The notes beneath the pieces were generated by a model. That model made no database searches, was not told where the DNA came from, and saw nothing but the letters and a program-made list of their open reading frames with translations. From Polytrichum commune (taxonomy: Eukaryota > Streptophyta > Polytrichopsida > Polytrichales > Polytrichaceae): DNA of 64,000 nucleotides. Both the position numbers and the translations under genes were made by a program. Location: NCBI GenBank assembly GCA_950295325.1, contig OX485805.1:47952758-48016757 (forward strand), in the 5' to 3' direction. This document shows, one piece after another, positions 50,501 to 62,259 of the stretch (within the stretch, counting starts at the first letter, position 1; every line of letters starts with the position of its first letter).

Positions 50501-53332
50501 ATGTTAGTCTAGAAAAATCTAACATGTTAATTGTTGTCATTTTTTGTATATTCAAACAGCAAATGGACGACGGTTCACAATTCTTCTTTAAGAATGCTCC
50601 AGCATCAGCAAACACGACAAATTTATTAGCTAAAGATATCGATAACATTGATATGGTGTTTCTTATTGGCGACATTACCTATGCAAATGGCTACATGTCC
50701 GAATGGGATTGGTTTGTCCACCAAGTTGAACCCATTGCCTCTCGTGTCCCATGGATGCATGCAAGGTACGATGTCAAGGTCTCAACACATCATCTTATTC
50801 AAGTTACTTATTAAAGCATCAATCGCATATGAAAATAGTAGGGTCGTTATGTATCCATTTAGAGTTAGAATAACGATATAGAATATGAAATGTGCCATCT
50901 CATCTTATTGGTGTCATCATCAAATACATAAGAATCACAAATAGGTGTACAAATACATTGGAAAACATAATTAAAATTGTTCATTTAGGTCTCTTAAGTT
51001 GCATCCAACTTCATGCAATGAGTTTGTTGGTGGCAGTGGCAATCACGAACGCAATTGGCCGGGAACGGGCTCATTCTACGAGTCCCTTGACTCCGGTGGC
51101 GAATGTGGAGTGTTATCCGAAACGTATTTCAATATGCCTACAACCAACAAGGACAAGAACTGGTGCAAATTCATATCAGTTGTTCAAACACGTCTTTCTT
51201 GATTTGTCGCAAACTAAAATATGTCATGTGACATCATCATCAATGTGTTTGCTTACTTGTTGCTCATCAAATTATAATATTCTACTACTACATGAAACTC
51301 GTGACCATTTGTTGAGATTGAATGAAACTCTTATATGTGAACGGGAAGGTTTCAGCAATCGTTTTGTTACAGTCCAAGATTCCATCTATTGTGTGTTTGT
51401 CTTCAAAATCAGGTATTCCGTAATCTATGGGATGTTTCACTCTTCTGAAATATAATATGTTACGTGACAGATCGATGTGTTTCTTTGTTGATCATCAGAT
51501 TCAATATTCTACTACTACATGAAACTCATCTTCATTTCTTGAGGTCAAATCAAACACAAATAGAAGGTTTCAGCAATTGTTTTGTTATAGTCCAAGATTC
51601 CATCTCTTGATTCTCTTGTGTGTTTGTCTACAATTTCAAGTATTCCGTAATTTATGGGATGTTTCACTTTGTGAAATATAATATGTTACGTAATAGATCA
51701 ATGTGTTTGTTTGTTGCTCATCAAACTTAATATTCTACCACTACATGAGAGATCGAATGAAACTCTTCATCAGTTCTTGAAATCTTATGAGACTCTTATA
51801 GATGAATGAAGGGTTTAAACAGTTGAGTTGTTACTATCCAAGATTCCATGTGTGTGTGTGTTTGTTTACAAATTCAGGTACTCCGTAAGCTATAGGATGT
51901 TTCACTTTTGTGAAATATAACATGTTACGTAGCAGATCGATGCGTTTGTTTGTTGCTCATCAAACTTAATATTCTACCACTACATGAGACTCGTCATCAT
52001 TTCTTAAGATCAAATGAAACTCTTCATCATTTCTTGAAATCGAATAAGACCCTTATAGATGAATGGAGGGTTCAAATAGTTGTGTTGTTATTGTCCAAGA
52101 TTCCATCTGTTGATTCTCTTGTGTGTGTGTGTTTGTCTACAAATTCAGGTACTCCGTAAGCTATGGGATGTTTCACTTTTGTGTGCTTGACTCGGAATTA
52201 GAGTGGAGGGCGGGTTCAGAGCAACATAAGTGGCTAGAGACGTGTTTGGCGTCGGTGGATCGTCGAACGCAGCCATGGCTCATTGTCACAGGTCACCGCG
52301 TGCTCGGTTATTCTTCAGCAGATGAGTATGCAGCTCAAGGCACATTTGGGGAGCCCATGGCACGTGAAGCACTCGAATCTTTATACCAGAAGTACAAAGT
52401 CGACATTGCGATGTTCGGCCATGTTCACCAATACGAGCGTACCTGTCCGGTTTATGAGGTACCTTAACTCTGAATTTTAAGCGGGTCTTTGCTGAAATCT
52501 TAGTTTTCAAAAAGAGTAATATCCGTAAAGGAAAGGAGATGAAACCCTGAGTTTAGTCCCAAACCCTGGGTTTATGAGAATGAACACAACATCACCCAAG
52601 TTTTTTTGGAGGGTTAAATTACCATGCACAAAGAGTGGTGTTGGGCTATTGAAGCTAGCCTTATCTAGCTTCAATAGACTTATCAAGCAGGGCCCATCTA
52701 GGGATCGAGGACAACCAACCTCATGCGTTTGCCCTATTTTAGATCCGAAAATCCTCTCAAAGTTTGAGAGGTGGAAAGAGGTCATGCCAAAAGTTTCACC
52801 CAACTTTCAAAATAGGCCCTGATACACGACGAGCTAGCGAGCTCTTTATGGAAAAGTTTCTCAGAGAAGGATCAAACCCACGGTCTCATCCCTCTTTGAA
52901 TGACTTTACGGATAACTCTAATATCAAATAAACCTCTGTTATTTACATATATCCTTGACATGTTCTGTGGTACAATTATGATGGTGACAACATTCGTTGT
53001 CATACATGCAGAACCAATGCGTGAGTAATGAGCAAAACCATTTCTCCGGCACATTTAATGCGACTATTTTCATTGTGGCTGGAGGTGGAGGTGCCGCGTT
53101 GCACCCGTTCACAACTATTCCTACCAACTGGAGTTTGAAGCGCGATCATGACTATGGCTTCACCAAGCTCACCGCCTTCAATCGCTCGAGCCTGTTGTTT
53201 GAGTACAAGCATAGTGCAGATGGCAAAGTGGTCGACCGCTTCACAATCTACAGAGAGCGTCCAGATGTTTTAGGGTGTGACCAAACCAAAATACATCATT
53301 GCCCACACATTACCCTTGCAGATCAACCCTGA
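47508..53332 (+). CDS. Purple acid phosphatase, PAP1/24/27 group
   Basis: Twelve exons: 47508-47711, 48620-48714, 48878-48956, 49076-49198, 49385-49477, 49713-49845, 50030-50111, 50241-50373, 50560-50765, 51037-51162, 52149-52458, 53012-53332; 634 residues, all phases consistent. The first 28 residues (MASSLPAMVLSFIFIVFG...) form a signal peptide, so it is secreted, vacuolar or wall-bound. All five metallophosphatase motifs are present: GDLG 310-313, GDITY 351-355, GNHE 384-387, VTGH 471-474 and GHVHQYER 515-522, supplying all seven metal ligands (D311, D352, Y355, N385, H474, H516, H518). Context such as VDRR.QPWL and KVDIA.(F/Y)GHVH is typical of the Arabidopsis PAP1/24/27 group, some labelled probable inactive although the ligands are kept. 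The family releases phosphate from organic esters or nucleotides, often under phosphate starvation. The ATG at 47508 is preferred over 47457 because it begins the signal peptide. Confidence 0.94.
51213..52148 (+). repeat. Tandem copies of the exon 11 splice acceptor in intron 10
   Basis: Within intron 10 of the phosphatase gene a unit of about 227-271 bp is repeated. Each unit contains CTACATGA, a pyrimidine-rich stretch, TCCAAGATTCCAT, then the acceptor and the first 30 bases of exon 11 (GTACTCCGTAAGCTATGGGA and variants). Exon-like starts are at 51413, 51640, 51878 and, for the real exon, 52149. The 51640 copy has CAAG in place of CAGG at the junction; the 51878 copy changes GGG to AGG. After about 35 exon-like bases the decoys diverge from coding sequence, and those at 51413 and 51878 reach a stop within about 15 codons. 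Confidence 0.9.
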
Positions 53333-53399
53333 GCCAATCATGTGTGGTTTTGTCGTTGTGGAGTACTGTGAGTTTGAATACACAGCATTGTGGTGATGA

Positions 53400-53625
53400 T
53401 ACCAAGAAAAATGCAGCAAATTTGTTTGCCAGTTCAGAGAGCTGCAGTTCGATTTCGAAATCAGGAATCTGATTCGAATAGACAATTGGAAAAAGGGATG
53501 ACTGGATGTCTCTTACTCGTTTCCACACGTAAATATGATTGTAAATATTAAATGCAGCAAATTTGTTTGCCAGCTTAGGTAGTGAGCTGCTTTTCAATTT
53601 CAAATCAGGAATCTGATTCGTAGTG
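53400..53625 (+). repeat. Duplicated segment in the phosphatase 3' UTR
   Basis: AATGCAGCAAATTTGTTTGC, then GAGCTGC and AAATCAGGAATCTGATTCG, occur at about 53410-53480 and again at about 53552-53622, shortly after the stop codon. An AATAAA at about 53685-53691 could be the polyadenylation signal. Confidence 0.75.
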
Positions 53626-53699
53626 AAATAAGGGGACCTGCTGTTTTCAAACTGTGTCCCCTTTTTTGTTTACAGGAGGATAGTGAATAAAATCTCATC

Positions 53700-54313
53700 A
53701 GTGTATCTGGTATGCCTTATCATATTCTGATCTGTTTTGTTCCATTCTACATCTTTTAGGGTGGTTGCACAACTCTGTTCTATCTTACAACTATGAACAC
53801 TGTAGCTAAATCTTCAGAATATTATAAACGAAGATATTGGGTCGGAAAACATTCACTATAATAATTGATAGAACATCAATGATGGTCTGCAGAGCGGCCC
53901 AATTCTCAGAGGAGAATAAGAAACAGTTCCAGACTGAGGCCGGGTCTCAAGTTTTGAAGATCTTTACAGGAATAAAGGAACACACAGATTTCGATTAACT
54001 TTCCACTGTCCTATTTCTACTAGAGAAAATATGAATCACAATCAGTCAGAGTGAGAGATCTGCAAATTTATAGAGGAGATAATTTACAATGACATAGGAG
54101 CATGGCTTCACATCACCTAGAATGTTGGCATAACATTCTAGTCTGAGACTGCTAGTGGGTAAGCCTAAGGAGCACTCAGCCAGCATCATCATTGTAGGGA
54201 AAACTTCTGTTTTGCCAGACGTAAAATTAGAGAACAAGCACTCTGTGTGCTGTCAAAGAAATTACTTCAACTGTGAGGTTGGCTGTGTCTACAAAAACAA
54301 TACTTTTCATGCA
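53700..54313. other. Convergent intergenic region
   Basis: This lies between the 3' ends of the plus-strand phosphatase and the minus-strand coiled-coil gene. No coding frame or RNA gene was recognised; the 3' untranslated regions of both genes should fall here. Confidence 0.5.
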
Positions 54314-57300
54314 TCACCTTTGCGCGGTTGACCCCACTTTGTGTCCTGTTAGGATGTAGTCGGTCAGTTGAGAGGAGAACCTTCGATTCATCTGCTCCCT
54401 GCATTTACAAACCCCTAGTGAGTGACATCCGAGAAGATTTTTGAAAATCGCTTCAATTGCAAAAGAAAAACCACAGAAATCAGCTCAAACATAAATTCAG
54501 AGTACAGAATTCTTCAACGTAACTTTGTGCTTTAAAATTTTCTTGAAATTGTTTGTAAAAAGTGATGCTGTGAACGACACTCTTTTTGTATATTTAAAAA
54601 TAAAATTTCAAGAATCAAGGTTCTTGGTGACATGCATAAATGGCAAGCATAGTCAAGCAAGCTCTCATTTGTCAACACCTCATTGTTCATCTTCGAAACA
54701 CAAAAGCCTTCTTCCATGTATATACCAAGATTCAAATAAAGAGGTACGTCCAATTCTTAGGTCACTCCTATTGCAACGGAACCTAAAGAGGCTACTTTAG
54801 TACCTTGGAGACACATCTGGCTGTTTGTGAAGTGCATGCACCACTCTCTCCTCAAACGGCGTCACACGCCATTCTACCTTGTCATCCTGTTCACCCAACC
54901 AGCAGCTTTAAGTTCATAATTTCGAAGTAAGAAATCTGACAGTCTGTAAAGGTCTTTTTCGCCATGGAAAATGCAAGCATCCTTACAAGAACCAAACCGT
55001 GCTCTCAAGAAACCATTCAGCAACTCCAAAAGCTTTTCCTCAATACATCAGATAGGTGGTACCAAATTGAAATAGAATTGCCTTAGAATCAAAGCCTGAG
55101 CCATTCTACCTTGTCATCCTGTTCACCCGACCAGCACCTTCAATCTCATACTTTTGAAGTTGAAGATCTGACGTTTTTGTGAAGTTTTTTGACCATGTAC
55201 ACATGAAATCACTCATCATCTCCAAATTCCTATTTCAATGCATCAGAGAGGTGGTACCGATCTGAAGGCCTCAAATAGAGTCAAAATTGTACAGAAATGA
55301 AACCTGAGGTTCTGACACTGATAAAGACGGAGCTGAAGTTGTGGAGAGTTGTGTACCTCATAGTTGGTTGTGGAGTTTGTAATCTTAGGCTTTGGAGTCA
55401 AGGAAGGGTGCATGTTTTCCCAGTGAACAGCGACCGAACCCATGATGGGTCTGTTCTCTGGAGAAATTTCTAGGGATTTCCTTATGTATTGACTAAATTC
55501 ACTTGGAGATGAGGATTTGTCGGGTGTTAGAGATCCACTACGCTTCTTGGACGAAGCAGGGCTCTCCCTCGACGACCGATTCTCTTTGTCCGCCGCCCTT
55601 TCGGGATGTCGTGTGGCTGGTCTCACGGAGGATGCATGCTTGCTGTCTGCAGCATCCAAATTAGCACTATTTTCTTGAGGTGGGCTGTCGGCTCGGTTCA
55701 AGTCTATTGAGAAAGTGGCCGTCTCCCCACTGTCAGTACTTATATCGGTCCTCTTCTGACCTGAAAACGAACAAAGAAATTTCACAAGATCAGAGATTGG
55801 ATCCTCTCATGCCTTGTTATAGAGACTAAATACTGAATCTTAGCTACATCCATACACTTAACCGTTAAACCAGACAAGTTCAAAACATGTTCAAATCCAT
55901 AAGGAGATCAATGCATTTGAGTTCATAAAATTTTGACATGGTGTGGTCTAGCTCTAGACCAAGCCCACAGTAAAAAAATTGGGACCTTTACTGCGTAAAA
56001 TGGTGGAGCTTAGGTTCCTCCTTGCTTTGAATTGATTCTCAAGTTCAAGCACAAACTTGACAATTCTACAAGTTCAAGTTTGTGCTTGAACTTCAAAGCT
56101 AGAAAACCAGAAAAGGGGAGACCAAGCTTGAGACAAAGCTCCTCCACCATCTTAGGCACATGTAAGTCTCAATTTCTTTTACTTTGGCCAGACCACCTAA
56201 CTTTGCAACCTAAATGAGCTTCAGCTAATGTTGTGTATGGCAACCCCATGACAAAATTACATCAAAGTAAGTTGCAAACCATTCAGTCCTACCCACAGCT
56301 GGCAAAACAATTTTATTTAGTAGCAGTAGGTTTGCTAAACCGTCACCTTTACCTGCTGCAGTCTGATTGCCTACTTGATTCCTATTCGGAATCGAAGAGT
56401 TTTGCAGCACCTTTTCTTCCAGCTCCTCCCAATCTTGAGATTTCTTCCTCGATTGCCTCTCCTTGATGGTCTCACAAGCCTTTATCCGCTCATCACTCTC
56501 CGCGACGTACCACGAAAAAGCACGCCTTAAAATTTTTCTCTCAGCTGAACTACACTGAGGCGGCCGACCACTCGACTGGTTGTGCTGCTGCTGCTGTTGG
56601 TGCAAAACCATTTGGTTTTTCCCCCCAGGAGAATTCTCCTTGGAAGAAACACCACCTTCAGTGAGACGACGCTCTTTCGAGCTCCGAATGTCATTGATAC
56701 TCTTAATTGCATCAATAGCATCCGAGTACCAGTTCCTGTCAGTTGTTGCAGGGTGAAACTCCATATTGTCATGTACAGATGTCCACTCCCGGAATGGTGC
56801 AACTGCAAGTTGCAAGTTCGGGGATTTATTTGCACCCTCTGGGGTGCACTGCTCCTCCTGGGATTCAGTTGAAGAAACCAAAAGATGGGTTATGTCTTCT
56901 GGCTCCAAGCTACAGATCACCGCCTGCGGGACCGAACCTCTCAGGTTTTTCCTGCGAGGTGAAAATGAAGGTGATGCACATTCAATAGGCTTCAAATGAT
57001 CAGCTCCATTTTCATCGTCATCTTCAGCATCCTCATCATCATTCCACAATGTGCCTTCCACACTGTCCTCCGCATCATATCTCCCCACATGTGGGCTTTT
57101 TGGATTGTTGTGATTTTGAGTTACCATCAATGTGCTACAAAGTGCATCAACCGCGGACGAAGCGGCTCGTTTCTTCGACGTCAACGAAGGTGAAGCACAT
57201 TGCACCGGCACAAAATCGGTGTTCTCACTCATCACCCATGGGTTAATCCTCCCATTGAGATTTCCATTGTGATGTTGTTCCTTGAGCTCCATCATAACTT

Positions 57301-60300
57301 TGACAGGAGAGGGTTCAAGAGAATTTGCTGTTTCCACAGACTGCTCAATGATGTAGCTCAATGTGCCATGGTACTTAATCGGGGTAACAACATCTTTGAT
57401 GTTGCCACTTTGTCTTCCCCATAAGGATTCTTCAATGGATAGAGCTTCTTTAACTGGTGAGAGTGCCCTGCGAAAGCCATGAGACCGAATTGCTAACGAT
57501 TTCTTCCTTGCATTTCGAAAAAGGCCAACCATATTGGCCACATTCGAAACAACCGGCTCAGAATTTGTGGTAGCAGGAATTGTTTGACCAGTGCACAAGG
57601 ACTGGTGTTTGGCATCCAAATCAAGGCGCTGCTGTTTGAAAGCAGCCACTGCATTCGAGAGCTGAGCTTCAACTTGCTCAGGTAATAACAGGTTTGGGGA
57701 TATAGAGAGCAAAGGAGGAGGTTGGTCTTTCGGACGCTTTGAATTCTCAGCTGGCTCCGAATTATGGTCTCCGGATGTCCTTCTCTGACGTCTTTTGCCT
57801 CCTGGCCTTTGAGAGTCCTTGTTGGTTAAGCCTTCCCCTTTCGGCATGCGAGGTGACTCCGCCTCAGCTGTTGTATCTTTGTCTTTGTTGTTGTTGTTGT
57901 TGTTGGTGTGCAAGTCCTTTTTAACATTGGTGGAGGAGCCGCTTGGGCATGGTGCTGCACTTTGCACTTCTATCCACTGAATTTCCATGGATTCAGCTGC
58001 AGTTCTGCCAAAGCTCTTTGGACATGTGACATCCTCAGCTGCAAACTGCTGTCCCTGTTACCCATAAAGACTTTTAGTTTCACAGCACATGAGAAGATAA
58101 CTGTTTAGGTGTTATAAAAAGGTGATGTCAAATTTGGGAGATCTAACCACCCAACTTTGTCAAAGTAGTTTTGAACAAAGGCACATATATCAATGCATGA
58201 CCTAATGTGGCCCAAGAACTGAGAACATTTCAGAGAGATGCTTACCCGTTGAATTTCTTCCTCCCTGGACCAGAGGTGATGATTGGGACAGTCTAACTAC
58301 AGATATCGGTTTCCTTACAACATAGAAAAATTTGTGACATCTTGCTAAAGTTGCAAACAGACTCATTTCCAAAATTTGGCCCCACCAGTGCTTACACTGC
58401 TAAGCTTACACCCGTGGAATTCCTCACAGAATGCACTCTTGGGTAGCATAAATACTGTAAAGTAACATCGGAAGATTTCAAGAGCAGAAATGCTCACTTG
58501 TGCATGACGAGCATCCGTGGCTGCCTGCCCAATCCATGCAGCCAGGCTGAGACTCGATTCATTCTCCACAACTTTTTCTTGCTGGCTAGCTGAAGATTTC
58601 CTTGGTGCAGTCTCTTCAGCTAATTTGGGTTTCAATTCCTCGGATTTGGGTTTAACCTCCTCCTTGGCCTCTTGGAGGAGAGATTGAGGTTTGGGAGAGA
58701 GACCGGCACGGTGAGAAGAAATTCGCACTTGTCCTGATGAATGTGTAGACCTTCCAGCAATTCCAGAGCTGCAACCCAGAGCCAAAATCGTTCCGGATCA
58801 GAATCTCGTAAACCCAAATTAAACTGCAAGACCTGTAACAACAATATATGAGGAACAAGAAGAGAAATATACTTACGCTTCCCTTGAGTTACTAGACGAC
58901 TCGTTCATGACCATAGATCCTGAGAAACACTTGCGTAGCTGCTTCGTGGTCGCTCCTTCAATTTGTCTCTGCTTCTGTTCAAGTGCTTCCGTGTATCTGA
59001 GGAATGGATTATCCTGGCTGTTGCTGAGGGTCTGACTCTTCCTTACATCCAGTGCATCCTCAGATTCTTGTAAAACCCCACACGAACGCAAGTGGCTTAT
59101 CTGTAATAACAGAAGAAAATGGAATTCATCGTCAACCCACATCAGAATGCCAATCAGCAGAGCATAATGTGTAAGGAATTTCTCTTCTATTAGCTTCAAG
59201 AATGAATCCAAGAATCGAGGTTCTAGATTACATGCATGAATATCAAGCACTGATGACACCTCATTGATTGACATATGTTTGGAGAAAGCCTTCTCCCATC
59301 TACCGAGATACAACATACAGAAATTGCCAAAAAAGAATCTCACCTAGTGTATACTCTCCAAGAAGCTTATCTAGGTAGAACTCACAATACACAACTTAAG
59401 GATGCTGCGAGGGATATTGTAACCCAGAACAAACAAACAGAAAATACAATGGCATGCACTCATGACTAACCCCAGGCTAACCATCACTAATATAACGGAT
59501 CTGATGTCAACGGATGGCATAAACTGTATGCAATGTGCTACCTCAGGGTTCAAAGATTGTTGGCCAATTCTTCCATAGGAATTGGTGTTCTTGGTGCTCA
59601 CCTCCTCTCTCAATTTCCTGGCTTCGGCTTCCTCACTGGCAAGTCTTCGACGGAGAGCAGCAAGCTCTTCCTTGAGCTCATCCACATCCGATCGCAAGTT
59701 AAACCCAAGCTCCGACCGAAAACTTGTTGCGAAGCTGGCCTCCGAGGCTTTCTTCAGGGTGTTAATGCTGATGCAAGTGCTCACGGAAGATGAAGGTATT
59801 TTGAAGGAATCCAATCCCCCTTCAGGTTCAACAATACATCTGCTTTTGGTCGTTGTTGTGCTACCTCCTCCTATTCCTCCTGCCCTCCATTGCGAGTTGT
59901 CGATTGTCCCATAAACTGCATCCAAGGACAAGTCACTGGCCTAGCCTAAAATCGCCACAAAATCAATCTCAACGGACCTATCAACTTTAGCAGATGATGA
60001 TGAGGAAGAAGATTAAGAGGGAGGCAAACCGTTTCTGGGCGGTTGGGTAGGGAGCTGCTGCACCCTCAGACCATTCGGTTGCTTATTCACTCTTCCCTGC
60101 ACAAGTACAAATCAAATCATCTACAATAAGTTGATTTTAATTTTTGAATTTTTTGAATTTTTTGATTGGGGGTCAAAAGAAGCCTCACATTGTTCTTGGG
60201 TTAAGAGTTATTGCCATTCCTCCTCGGGAAAGAATGCTGGTGCACACAAGATCCACATGAACAGCAGTATAAGCGAAGTCTCTGTGTTATAATCTCTCAA

Positions 60301-60898
60301 AGCATTGTCGAGGCCAATTATGGTTCGGAGAATGCGACAATTTTCCTCTTGCAAATCGACACGGTCTCCAGCGATAGCTCAAGCAAGTAGATACTCCCTG
60401 TCGCCAAGATTCTAAAACTCAAACTCCATGTCTTTGATGTCATGATGCTCCTCCTTTTCGGAGCTTCCGTTCTTGGACTGTTTTTAGCCGAAAGATGGTT
60501 ACTAAATTGGTGGCTCACACTCAAATACGGGTGTTTGCATAGCTTTCGATTTTGGCCTTGCAAATAAATGTGGGAATCCTTCTCTTTCCTTGAGGACCTA
60601 ACCTAAGATCACATGGCCATGAAAGATGACAACCCCAGAAACCTCACTTGCTCCTAAACCACATGTAACTTACATGGAACCGCATGACCAATGCCACAAG
60701 GGAATCCTAGCCCCAAGTTTCTCCAACGGCGAAATATGTAGCTAAATGTTCCGCTCCCAAATGCGAGCGAGAGCGGTGGTTTCGGAGAGAACTTACCCGG
60801 AGAGATTTGTTGTTGCGGCCCTCCCTTGTTTTGTCGGAGCATAGCTTGTGTGGTTGCACTGCCGGTCCATAACCAAGGCAAGTCCACAGCCACCCCAT
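54314..60898 (-). CDS. Large plant coiled-coil protein of unknown function
   Basis: Exons 59940-59542, 59100-58877, 58768-58498, 58054-56353, 55760-55357, 54886-54804 and 54398-54314 splice in phase to 1,055 codons. The first has a coiled coil (VDELKEELAALRRRLASEEA). The middle is serine/proline-rich and disordered, with Asn and Gln runs, repeated CASPS motifs and SLAAWIGQAATDA. The C-terminus is compact: DDKVEWRVTPFEERVVHAL then SQLTDYILTG. I do not recognise the family; the layout suggests a scaffold or cytoskeleton-associated protein. The 5' end is unsettled: exon 59940-59542 has no ATG. The best candidate start is ATG at 60898 (MGWLWTCLGY), exon 60898-60797, joined in phase to 60096-60064 (GRVNKQPNGLR) and, by a weak GTGCAG donor, to 59940. 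Without that last intron the frame meets TAA at 60015 and TAG at 59943. Confidence 0.7.
55103..55205 (-). repeat. Partial copy of exon 6 start inside intron 5
   Basis: The minus-strand sequence GGGTGAACAGGATGACAAGG and about 100 flanking bases of the intron 5/exon 6 junction (near 54870-54980) recur here, inside intron 5 of the coiled-coil gene. The copy keeps the acceptor and the codons for DDKVEW but then diverges, so using it would truncate the protein. Confidence 0.7.
60310..60530 (-). pseudogene. Coding-like segment with two stops inside a 5' intron
   Basis: Between the candidate first exon (ending 60797) and the exon at 60096, one minus-strand phase reads KEEHHDIKDMEFEF, stop, NLGDREYLLA, stop, AIAGDRVDLQEENCRILRTI and continues. 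The composition is coiled-coil-like and matches the phase of the flanking exons at its acceptor (AAACAG before TCCAAG). It looks like a former exon of the coiled-coil gene that has been disabled. No in-phase donor was found. Confidence 0.4.
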
Positions 60899-61560
60899 TG
60901 TCCCTTACAAAATCTTTCAAATGTAAATCTCTCAAGAGTGGATAGCTAAGGAAACTAATGTCAATTCTCGGGTACTAATATTGCGCAGGTCATGCGCATC
61001 GGTACCTCGGCATCACATCACAACGGAAACCCGCATCGAAAAAGTAATCCAGCCAACAGACAAATTACCCAAGTCTCCCGAACTTCTCCATGAACATTCC
61101 AAACAAAAACTACGAACCACCAAGATCAGTAATCCCACGAAGTCTTTCAAAGTCTCAAATTATCTTCTCGAACCTCCCCAACAAACTCAGACCCTACGTT
61201 CGCGGACTCCACCACTCCCGCCCACGCCAATTCAGGCGACTAACTAGTGCACCAATCAAAGTTGATGGTTTTGGTGGCACTGACACACATCAATCAATCG
61301 CAAACCCCAACACTCACAGAGACACACAGAGAGACAGAATAAAAATCACTTAGTCAATTAGTCGCCAAGTAGCAGAGAAGGAAGCGTCGAGAAGTCACTG
61401 GAACAGCAACAACGATTGATTCGTTAAGGTGCAAAAAAGCATAAAGAAAAGTTACGTAAATAGTTCCGTTACGATTTTCAACGCAAACCCAACCGATGAC
61501 TCGCAACAACAGCAATGCAAAGGAACACACTCAAATGGCAACAGTAACATCAACAATGTC
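60899..61560. other. Probable promoter region of the coiled-coil gene
   Basis: No credible gene. The plus-strand frames (about 88 codons) are chance frames in a C/A-rich stretch. The transcription start of the minus-strand gene should lie here, but no core element was identified. Confidence 0.4.
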
Positions 61561-62045
61561 GCTGCTGGGTGCAGCACAGATTAAAGAGGGTTGAAGGGAT
61601 TTTGAACCTTCAAAAATTGAGTGAGTAGTTTACAGCGCAAACCCCACACGCACAGACACAAGATTGGTTAATGCACGAGGCCAGAAATACAAGAAAACAC
61701 AAATCAAAGCAGTGCTGCTGGGTGCAGCGAAGATTACAGAGGTTTGAAGAGATTTTAAACCCAAGAAATCGGTTGAGAGGTATTTCAGCGCACACCCAAC
61801 ACCCACAGATACAAGATTGAATACCCACAGGGGCGGAAATGTAAAAAAACACAAATCACAGCAATGCTGCTGGGTGCAGCGAGGGGACCATAAAAAAGAG
61901 GTACGGTAGAAGGGGATCTTGAACCCCAAAAAGATTGTGCGACTAGTGTTCAGCGCCAACCTGACACCCAGAGACAAGATTGGTTTCCCACAAACGGCAG
62001 AAATGCAAAGAATCACGAATCAGAGCAATGCTGCTGAAATTTGAA
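61561..62045. repeat. Tandem array of about 153-bp units with a GCTGC hairpin
   Basis: Units begin with GCTGCTGGGTGCAGC at 61561, 61714 and 61866, and a partial fourth unit at about 62031 (GCTGCTGAAATT). The shared interior includes TTTGAA..GATTTT(G/A)AACC, a CAGCGC(A/C)AACC segment and ACAAGATTG. The 15-base start is itself a perfect GCTGC/GCAGC hairpin. Minus-strand frames over the array are repeats of one another and not a real protein. Confidence 0.85.
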
Positions 62046-62259
62046 GGAGGATTGGGAGTGAAAGTGTGAGGAAGTGGGGGAGGAAGAGCAGCTGAATGGG
62101 GCAGGCGGACGTCATGTTGGTAGAGTTCATAGTTGGCGCAAGGGCAGGGCAAAGAAGACCGTTGGAGTGCCTGCAGGGCGGGCGGAATTTTGTATTGTTT
62201 TTAGGAATTTTGTAATGTTTTTTCCTTCCCTTCATCCGATCGCCGCAGGTGCCAATCTC

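Noticed and set aside
55243-55356. Extension of exon 5 of the coiled-coil gene through its donor site into intron 5.
   Set aside because: Splicing at TATGAG|GTACAC joins in phase to DDKVEWRVTPFEERV, a much better protein continuation.
61610-62016. A 128-codon minus-strand frame with repeated protein segments.
   Set aside because: The repetition comes from the 153-bp DNA array; units have a period compatible with an open frame by chance and show no known fold.
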